13,262 nt of DNA, taken from positions 1-13,262 of the forward strand of contig JANQGE010000054.1 of the NCBI GenBank assembly GCA_028277485.1. Direction: 5' to 3'. This DNA comes from Chlorobium sp. Lineage in GTDB: Bacteria > Bacteroidota > Chlorobiia > Chlorobiales > Chlorobiaceae. The translations under genes were made by a program, and so were the position numbers. Shown one piece after another: positions 1 through 5,036 of this stretch. Position 1 is the first letter of the stretch, and the number at the start of each line of letters is the position of its first letter. Under the pieces are notes generated by a model. The model was not told where the DNA came from. It did no database searches and was given only the letters and a program-made list of their open reading frames with translations.

Positions 1-98
1 GCTTCAATTGCATCGTTGATCGGTGCTCGAAATCCTCATGTACTCTGTGTACACTCCGGTTTCTCCGCTCCGTTCGCCTTGCACTTGAACCGCTCATG
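1..98 (-). repeat. Dispersed intergenic repeat, copy 1 (runs to the window edge)
   Basis: Read on the minus strand, positions 40 to 1 match positions 4979-5018 of the plus strand at 29 of 40 bases by my hand alignment. The match includes an identical 12-base core, TTTCGAGCACCG, at 32-21 here. Further upstream on the minus strand, both copies also share TTCAAGTGC. This copy has about 16 extra bases (GTGTACACAGAGTACA) that the other lacks. The element fills the space downstream of the 90-aa gene and probably continues beyond the window. No coding capacity is evident. That it is a genome-wide family is an inference. Confidence 0.5.
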
Positions 99-107
99 AC
101 AATAAAT

Positions 108-117
108 AGAGGTGCCC
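108..117 (-). repeat. GGGCACCTCT motif, copy 1, abutting a stop codon
   Basis: On the minus strand GGGCACCTCTATTTATT begins immediately after the TGA stop of the 90-aa gene. The same 10-base core recurs at 424-433, a few bases after the stop of the next upstream gene. The 17-base stretches agree at 14 positions. It may be a remnant of a small dispersed repeat or a short post-gene signal. There is no T-tract hairpin, so it is not an ordinary terminator. Confidence 0.4.
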
Positions 118-390
118 TCAAGCAGGGGGGAGCTGGTTATCGATACTGAAACCGGAATCTTCAATGATTTTTTTGACTTCAGCGGAGCAGTCAGCAGGCT
201 CGAGTTTGCCCAGAACGCGCGCGATTGTAGATATTTTGCCTTCAATCGGCAGGAATTTGTTGACGACAATGATGCTGTCTTCCCTGAGGCGGCAGTCACC
301 ACCCAGGAAGTTCCCTTTTTCATACCTAAGCTTGTAACCGTTTTGCGTGACGGCATTTTCAAGAAGCTCCAATTTTTTTGCTTTTTTCAT
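118..390 (-). CDS. Small conserved-looking protein of unknown function (90 aa)
   Basis: I do not recognise a named family. The protein is short and mixed in charge, with a lysine-rich N-terminus (MKKAKKLELLE), no signal peptide and no membrane helix, so it is probably cytoplasmic. A well-ordered core lies around residues 25-62, including GNFLGGDCRL and IIVVNKFLPIEGK, with cysteines at 33 and 68. The start is well supported: the ATG is preceded by a strong ribosome-binding site (AGGGGAAAG) about 6 bases upstream. It lies 47 bases downstream of the ABC permease on the same strand with no terminator between them, so cotranscription is plausible. The core reads like a small fold conserved across Chlorobi and Bacteroidota, but that is memory rather than a search. 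Function is unknown. Confidence 0.8.
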   Translation of the reverse strand: MKKAKKLELLENAVTQNGYKLRYEKGNFLGGDCRLREDSIIVVNKFLPIEGKISTIARVLGKLEPADCSAEVKKIIEDSGFSIDNQLPPA

Positions 391-423
391 GTGATCTTTC
401 CCCTGGTTATGGTTTCAGTGAAC

Positions 424-433
424 AGAGGTGCCC
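424..433 (-). repeat. GGGCACCTCT motif, copy 2
   Basis: This is the same 10-base core as at 108-117, here four bases after the TAA stop of the ABC permease gene and within its 47-base gap to the 90-aa gene. A related GGTGCC/GGCACC pair forms the hairpin at 1951-1975, so this sequence theme occurs in three neighbouring non-coding gaps. Confidence 0.4.
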
Positions 434-437
434 ATAG

Positions 438-1928
438 TTATCCTCGCATTCTGGGATCAAGTGCATCACGGACGCCGTCTCCTATGAGATTGAAACACAC
501 TACAGTGGTAAGAATAGCTATGCCGGGAAATGTCGAGATCCACCAGTGGTTGAGCAGGCTGTCACGCCCTTCGTTGATGATGTTGCCCCAGCTTGGCGTG
601 GGAGGCTGAACTCCAAGGCCAAGGAACGAGAGTCCCGCCTCGGTAAGGATAATACTGCCGATACGGAGAGTTGCTGCTACAATAACCGGTGTCAGAGTGT
701 TCGGTACAAGATGCCGGAAGATAATCCGCAGATGAGATAGTCCGAGTGACTTTGCGGCGAGAATAAACTCCTGTTCCTTGAGTGAAAGAACCTGGCTTCG
801 CACGATGCGCGCAACGCCCATCCAGCCGGTGAAAGAGAGCGTGATGACAATGAGAAATATCGAGTTGCCGAATGTTGCGATGATAATAAGTATGAGAAAG
901 AGTGCAGGGAAAGCAATGAGAACATCGACGATACGCATAAGCGCGTTATCGACAAGTCCTCCGAAGTATCCCGAAGAAACGCCGACAACGGTACCGAGGG
1001 TGACCGAAATCAGAACGACCAGGAAACCGATCGAGAGCGAAATCCTCGACCCGTGAATAACCCGGCTCAGGATGTCCCGTCCATACTGGTCGGTGCCGAG
1101 GATGAAAGAGCGGGTAACGATGAATTCCGGTGTGCCGTTGCGGTATTCGTCTCCGGCAAGTGCTTCGAGAGCTATGCTTTTTTCCCTGGGCCCCTGATAA
1201 TAGATGACAGTGTTTCCGTCTACTCGATAGCTGTCGATAAATCGAAGCTTGTGCGGTTCATTTCGGGTTTTCAGTGCCTGAAAATCGTTGATAAGGGTAT
1301 TGGTAAGTCTGTCGCTCAGGTTATCGCCTTTTCGCAAAGGGATGTTTACGCCTTTCCGTTCTTCGAGAACAAGCGCGTCTATCCGTGTCAGAGGAGGTTT
1401 GTAAGCGGTAACAAGAAAATCCTGCTGTTCAAACGGGCTGAACGGAGAAACCAGCGGGGCCAGGAAAGCCATCGAATAAAGGGTAAAAACAACGACTGAG
1501 GCGTAAAGCGCAATAGAATGGTTTTTAAATGAGTTCCACCCTATTTCCCGCAGACTGAACTCCCCCTGGTTATCTTTCCGGGAATCGCTGCGGGCTTTTT
1601 TCAATGTTCTGGCTGAGAGCCATGCGAGAAGGACGGGAACAAAAAGAACATAGAGTGAAGCAATCCAGAATTCAAGGATTTCCAGAGTAAACACCTGCCG
1701 GAAGCTTTCCGGTGAGACGATCAGCAGTATGATACCGGTTATCAGGGAGTGAACGCTGACGAAAACCAGTTCGTGACGCCATAAGAGCACTGCAAGAAAG
1801 ACGGCAAAAGAGGTCATAAAAAAAAGGCCGGCACCGGTCTTTTTTATACGAAAAAGCCCCAGACCGGGAACAATCAGGTCATACGGCGGCAGCTTGTGTT
1901 TTTTTGCTGGCTCTTTCACGGGCGTCAA
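438..1928 (-). CDS. OppC/DppC-type ABC transporter permease with N-terminal extension
   Basis: This is an inner-membrane permease subunit of a peptide/nickel-type (binding-protein-dependent) ABC importer. The C-terminal half is diagnostic: LGTDQYGRDILSRVIHGSR at 277-295 is the family hallmark, the EAA loop that contacts the ATPase is near 385-410 (EQEFILAAKSLG), and the C-terminus ends in GDGVRDALDPRMRG. At 496 aa it is far longer than the usual roughly 300. Residues 1-130 add about three predicted membrane helices (near 36-52, 57-73 and 86-107) before the normal first helix (137-159). About 120 hydrophilic residues follow before the GTDQ motif. No partner permease, ATPase or binding protein lies in the window. 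The open frame begins at TTG (1928) without a clear ribosome-binding site, and GTG at codon 4 is an alternative. The exact substrate cannot be told. Confidence 0.88.
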   Translation of the reverse strand: MTPVKEPAKKHKLPPYDLIVPGLGLFRIKKTGAGLFFMTSFAVFLAVLLWRHELVFVSVHSLITGIILLIVSPESFRQVFTLEILEFWIASLYVLFVPVLLAWLSARTLKKARSDSRKDNQGEFSLREIGWNSFKNHSIALYASVVVFTLYSMAFLAPLVSPFSPFEQQDFLVTAYKPPLTRIDALVLEERKGVNIPLRKGDNLSDRLTNTLINDFQALKTRNEPHKLRFIDSYRVDGNTVIYYQGPREKSIALEALAGDEYRNGTPEFIVTRSFILGTDQYGRDILSRVIHGSRISLSIGFLVVLISVTLGTVVGVSSGYFGGLVDNALMRIVDVLIAFPALFLILIIIATFGNSIFLIVITLSFTGWMGVARIVRSQVLSLKEQEFILAAKSLGLSHLRIIFRHLVPNTLTPVIVAATLRIGSIILTEAGLSFLGLGVQPPTPSWGNIINEGRDSLLNHWWISTFPGIAILTTVVCFNLIGDGVRDALDPRMRG

Positions 1929-1950
1929 CAGATTTTGCGTGGTATCTTAC

Positions 1951-1975
1951 AGGGTGCCATTAATTTGGGCACCTT
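1951..1975 (-). other. Short hairpin in the permease leader
   Basis: Arms 1951-1958 (AGGGTGCC) and 1968-1975 (GGCACCTT) pair over 8 bp, one of them a G-T wobble on the plus strand, around a 9-base loop. It sits 23 bases upstream of the permease start on the minus strand. There is no T tract next to it, so it is not a standard terminator. It could be a repeat end or a leader structure. Confidence 0.45.
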
Positions 1976-1979
1976 CATG

Positions 1980-2029
1980 TCCCGACACAACCGGAACCTC
2001 GCCTGCCTCGCATCCCGGTTGTATCGGGA
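1980..2029 (-). repeat. Imperfect inverted repeat (15-bp arms)
   Basis: Arms 1980-1994 (TCCCGACACAACCGG) and 2015-2029 (CCGGTTGTATCGGGA) are inverted complements with one mismatch, enclosing a 20-base C-rich loop. Together with the hairpin at 1951-1975 it makes a roughly 80-bp structured block between the rplY terminator and the permease start. It looks like a small non-coding repeat element, but a structured leader is possible. No T tract follows, so a terminator is unlikely. Confidence 0.55.
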
Positions 2030-2070
2030 TTCATGGTAATGTAATTTCTGAACGTAGTTTTCAAGCCATA

Positions 2071-2105
2071 AAAAAAGCTGCTTTTTGGGTAAAAGCAGCT
2101 TTTTT
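2071..2105 (-). terminator. Rho-independent terminator after rplY
   Basis: Arms 2071-2085 and 2091-2105 are perfect inverted complements of 15 bp with the 5-base loop TGGGT. The stem centre is AAAAGCAGCTT and it is flanked by A/T runs on both sides. It lies 24 bases beyond the rplY stop on the minus strand and ends the prs-rplY transcript. Its symmetric A/T arms mean it could work in both directions. Confidence 0.9.
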
Positions 2106-2128
2106 CCGGTTGTCTGCAGGGAAAAAAA

Positions 2129-2752
2129 CTATTCCTTCTCGGAAGCAACTTCCTCAGTCTCTTCTTCCGTGGTTGTTTCAGCCTCTTCAACCTCTTTCTT
2201 TGGTGCAAGGATTGAAACAACCGGAGTCTCCGGTTCGCCGACAATTTCAAATTTACCTTCATAGGTTTCAGCGGGGATTTCACTGATATGCATTGTCTGG
2301 CCGATTTCCAATCCGGAAACATCAATAGTAATGTATTGCGGGATGTTTGACGGTAAGCCTTTTACAGTCAGCGTGTGCTGAATGACCTGCATGTTCCCGC
2401 CGGCCACGATACCGGGAGCCTCCCCGGTAAAACTGGTAGGCACATCTATTTCAAGAACTTCTCCTGCAGAGAAGAACTGAAAATCGGCATGTATCACCTT
2501 GTCAGTTACCTCGTCGAACTGGACATTCTTGAGAAAAGAACGTTTTGATTTGCCATCGGGAAACTGAAGATCGACAATGTGTGATTCGGGTGAATGCACC
2601 AGTTTGTTCAGTGCCAACTCGTCGACACACACGTGAAGGGTTTCTTTACCTTTGTGGCAAACGATCGCAGGGACTTTTCCTGCGTTGCGTAATTTTTTTG
2701 CTTCGTTTTTTTTGCAGACTCGAGGCTCAACATTGAGTACGGTACTTTCCAT
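2129..2752 (-). CDS. rplY: 50S ribosomal protein L25/general stress protein CTC
   Basis: Ribosomal protein L25 of the long CTC/TL5 type, which binds 5S rRNA in the large subunit. The N-terminal beta-barrel L25 domain covers about residues 4-91, with the expected RKN-like opening (CKKNEAKKLRNAGKVPAIV, residues 13-31) and the HADFQ motif at 88-92. The C-terminal TL5 domain covers about 99-184, with VDVSG-like IDVSGLEIGQ near 143-152. An acidic, Glu-rich tail (186-207) follows, as is common in long L25 proteins. The length of 207 aa is typical of the long form. The ATG is one base beyond the prs stop, and its ribosome-binding site (AAGGAA) lies inside the 3' end of prs, so translation of the two is probably coupled. 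A strong terminator follows. A peptidyl-tRNA hydrolase gene, a frequent neighbour of rplY in other bacteria, is not present here. Confidence 0.96.
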   Translation of the reverse strand: MESTVLNVEPRVCKKNEAKKLRNAGKVPAIVCHKGKETLHVCVDELALNKLVHSPESHIVDLQFPDGKSKRSFLKNVQFDEVTDKVIHADFQFFSAGEVLEIDVPTSFTGEAPGIVAGGNMQVIQHTLTVKGLPSNIPQYITIDVSGLEIGQTMHISEIPAETYEGKFEIVGEPETPVVSILAPKKEVEEAETTTEEETEEVASEKE

Positions 2753-2753
2753 G

Positions 2754-3749
2754 CTATTCCTTGATCTCTTTTATCGCTTTGGTGTTATTGTTTGTGATTT
2801 TAGTGACGTTTTTGCTGTCGAACAGGTAACTGACGGAATCATCACCGGAAATTCGCTTGATAGCTTCACCGAACAGGTTGCTGACGGTAACGGTTTCAAG
2901 TTTCGATGAGGGCGCATGACCTGTTACGACGGAGTCGGTAATGATGATTTTTTCAAGCACGGATGTGTTGATGCGGTCAATAGCCGGACCGGACAGGATG
3001 CCGTGTGTCGTGGCTGCATAAACTTTTCTGCCGCCGGCTTCCTTTATGGCTTTTGCAGCGTTGACAAGGGTTCCGGCAGTATCGACCATGTCGTCTACCA
3101 GAAGAACGTCTTTGCCGTTTACATCGCCTATAATATTCATGATCTCGGCAACATTTGCTTTCGGCCGCCGCTTGTCGACAATGACAAGGTCTGTCCCGAG
3201 CGCCTCGGCAAATGTTCTTGCCAGTTTGACGCCACCGACATCGGGTGATGCGACAACAAGGTTTCCGTTGAGGTTCATGCTGAGGATGTGATCTATAAGT
3301 ACTACGCTTGAATAAAGGTGATCGAACGGGATATCGAAGAATCCCTGGATCTGTGCGGCGTGCAGGTCCATGGTGAGGATACGGTTCGCTCCGGCCGTTG
3401 TAAGCAGGTTTGCTACAAGTTTTGCGGTAATGGCCACGCGAGGGCGGTCCTTGCGGTCCTGCCGGGCATAGCCATAGTAGGGAATTACGGCGGTTATTCT
3501 CGCGGCTGACGAGCGTCTGGCGGCATCAATCATAATGAGCAGTTCCATCAGATTGTCGGCCGGGGGATTGGTTGACTGAATGATGAACAGGTCTGAGCCC
3601 CTGATGGACTCGAAATAGTTCACTGAGATTTCTCCGTCTGAAAAATTTTCGACCTTTGCGTTGCAAAGAGATGTTCCGAGGTAGTCGGCAATTTTTTCGG
3701 CTAAAGCTGTATTGCTTCGCCCTGCGAAAATTTTAATCGGTTTTGCCAT
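2754..3749 (-). CDS. prs: Ribose-phosphate pyrophosphokinase (PRPP synthetase)
   Basis: Cytoplasmic enzyme that transfers pyrophosphate from ATP to ribose 5-phosphate to make PRPP, the precursor for purines, pyrimidines, histidine, tryptophan and NAD. Family marks are all present: FSDGE at 36-40, the ATP-binding region RQDRKDRPR at 96-104, the metal-binding His in DLHAAQIQGFF (128-138), SPDVGGV at 168-174, KRR at 193-195, and the PRPP-binding loop VDDMVDTAGT at 218-227. The length of 331 aa fits class I enzymes (about 310-320) with a slightly longer Asn/Lys-rich C-terminus. It is the first gene of a tight pair with rplY (one-base gap). It is divergent from lpxD, and a TATAAT box lies 28 bases upstream of the ATG. 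Confidence 0.97.
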   Translation of the reverse strand: MAKPIKIFAGRSNTALAEKIADYLGTSLCNAKVENFSDGEISVNYFESIRGSDLFIIQSTNPPADNLMELLIMIDAARRSSAARITAVIPYYGYARQDRKDRPRVAITAKLVANLLTTAGANRILTMDLHAAQIQGFFDIPFDHLYSSVVLIDHILSMNLNGNLVVASPDVGGVKLARTFAEALGTDLVIVDKRRPKANVAEIMNIIGDVNGKDVLLVDDMVDTAGTLVNAAKAIKEAGGRKVYAATTHGILSGPAIDRINTSVLEKIIITDSVVTGHAPSSKLETVTVSNLFGEAIKRISGDDSVSYLFDSKNVTKITNNNTKAIKEIKE

Positions 3750-3776
3750 GGCTCTCTGCTTTTTCGAGTGAAACAG

Positions 3777-3805
3777 ATTATATTAAGGCTGCGCTTGGAT
3801 GTCCC
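3777..3805 (-). promoter_or_regulatory. Probable prs promoter
   Basis: On the minus strand a perfect TATAAT (3782-3777) is spaced 17 bases from GGGACA (3805-3800), which keeps the GACA half of the consensus -35. It lies about 28 bases before the prs ATG. A better -35-like TTGACT at 3815-3810 is too far away (27 bases). The call rests on the -10 box, the spacing and the divergent context. Confidence 0.5.
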
Positions 3806-3833
3806 TTATAGTCAAAGACTGTGCCGTAGATCT

Positions 3834-3863
3834 TTTAAAACCCTCAGTGCTGACGAATATAAT
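3834..3863 (+). promoter_or_regulatory. Probable lpxD promoter
   Basis: A perfect TATAAT at 3858-3863 lies 23 bases before the lpxD ATG. The -35 region is weak, with only TTTAAA/TTAAAA at about the right spacing (3834-3840). The prs and lpxD promoters therefore share one 137-base divergent region with no other visible operator. Confidence 0.45.
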
Positions 3864-3886
3864 ACAAAATTGACCGAAAAGTAACA

Positions 3887-4942
3887 ATGAAGATACACGA
3901 GATACAAGCGTACCTTAAACGGTTTTTTGATAAGGTTCAGCTTGTCGGCAGTGCTGATATCACTATTGACGGACCGGCAAAAATAGAGAGTGCCACAAAA
4001 GGAAAGGTAAGCTTTGTGGCCAATGAAAAGTACATCAGGTTTATCGGATCAACAAAGGCCTCGTTACTTATTGTCGGTGAACAAACACCTACCGGACAAT
4101 ATAGTGACCGTCTAAGTTTCCTGAAAGTAAAAGATCCCTATACGGCATTTGTTTTTGTGCTTCAGATGTTTGCCGTTCCGCGTATGATTGCAAGAAAAGG
4201 CATCGCATCTACAGCGGTTATAGGTGAAAACGTCAGTCTGGGGGAGAACGTTTCTATCGGTGAGTATGCGGTTATCAGCGACCATTGCATTATTGGGGAC
4301 AACACGGTGGTAGGGCCTCGCTCGACGCTTCTGGAACGGGTTACCGTAGGGCGGGACTGCACGCTTTTTCCCCATGTCGTCTGTTATGACGGAACTGTTC
4401 TGGGTGACCGCGTTACAATACACAGCGGAACAGTTGTCGGTGCCGACGGTTTCGGGTTTGCTCCTCAGCCTGATGGTTCATATATCAAGATTCCGCAGAT
4501 GGGTATCGTTGAGATACACGATGATGTCGAGATAGGTTCCAATAACACCATCGATCGTGCAACAATGGGCAGCACAATTATTGAGAAGGGTGCAAAAATC
4601 GACAATCTTGTTCAGATCGCTCACAATTGCAGGATCGGGGAAAGTACGGTTATCGCTTCACAGGCTGGTATTTCGGGAAGCGTTACTATCGGCAGCCATT
4701 GCATGATCGGGGGGCAGGCAGGGTTTGCCGGGCACCTTTCACTGCCCGATAGGACTCATGTTGCTGCAAAAACAGGGGTCTCGAAGTCTACGCACATACC
4801 CGGTCAGACGTTAAGGGGGATTCCCGCACAGCCGATTCGTGAGCAGCTCCGCCAGGAGGCCCTGATCAGAAATCTGCACAAGATGAAAGAAAAGCTCGAA
4901 ACCCTCGAAGCGGAAGTGAGGGAGATGAAGGGTAATGACTGA
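3887..4942 (+). CDS. lpxD: UDP-3-O-(3-hydroxyacyl)glucosamine N-acyltransferase
   Basis: Third enzyme of lipid A synthesis: it transfers a 3-hydroxyacyl chain from acyl carrier protein to the amino group of UDP-3-O-acylglucosamine, in the cytoplasm near the inner membrane. The N-terminal uridine-binding domain spans about residues 1-100. A left-handed beta helix of hexapeptide repeats runs from about 107 to 290 (IGENVSLGENVSIGEYAVI and so on). The catalytic His is in QIAHN (His246), and GADGFGF at 185-191 is a family motif. The C-terminal helix (about 316-348), which helps hold the trimer and ACP, is present. The length of 351 aa is standard. The ribosome-binding site is weak (GAAAAG). It stands alone here, not beside lpxA, lpxC or fabZ, and converges on the GH15 gene. 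Confidence 0.97.
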   Translation: MKIHEIQAYLKRFFDKVQLVGSADITIDGPAKIESATKGKVSFVANEKYIRFIGSTKASLLIVGEQTPTGQYSDRLSFLKVKDPYTAFVFVLQMFAVPRMIARKGIASTAVIGENVSLGENVSIGEYAVISDHCIIGDNTVVGPRSTLLERVTVGRDCTLFPHVVCYDGTVLGDRVTIHSGTVVGADGFGFAPQPDGSYIKIPQMGIVEIHDDVEIGSNNTIDRATMGSTIIEKGAKIDNLVQIAHNCRIGESTVIASQAGISGSVTIGSHCMIGGQAGFAGHLSLPDRTHVAAKTGVSKSTHIPGQTLRGIPAQPIREQLRQEALIRNLHKMKEKLETLEAEVREMKGND

Positions 4943-4945
4943 TTA

Positions 4946-5018
4946 TTCAAGTGCGAATATTGATGGCTGAAAAATCGTCGTGAGCGTTTCGAGCACCGGC
5001 TAACGCAGCAATCGGATC
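4946..5018 (+). repeat. Dispersed intergenic repeat, copy 2
   Basis: This copy lies in the 94-base gap between the convergent lpxD and GH15 genes and carries the same elements as the sequence at 1-98, on the opposite strand. TTCAAGTGC is at 4946-4954, the identical 12-base core TTTCGAGCACCG at 4987-4998, then AACG and GCAAT at matching spacing. The stretch between TTCAAGTGC and the core has diverged and is 16 bases shorter than in copy 1. No clear hairpin terminator is visible between the two genes. Confidence 0.5.
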
Positions 5019-5036
5019 GCGCAACAGATTTTTCCC

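Noticed and set aside
1053..1499. Plus-strand open frame of 148 codons inside the OppC-type permease
   Set aside because: It is fully antisense to the permease, with no start signal and no family resemblance.
1975..2325. Minus-strand open frame running from rplY through the terminator into the inverted repeat
   Set aside because: It is in a different frame from rplY, Arg/Lys-rich, and crosses the rplY terminator. It arises from the acidic-tail codons and the repeat block.
3810..3815. TTGACT as the prs -35 box
   Set aside because: It is a good consensus match but lies 27 bases from the TATAAT, too far for a normal promoter.
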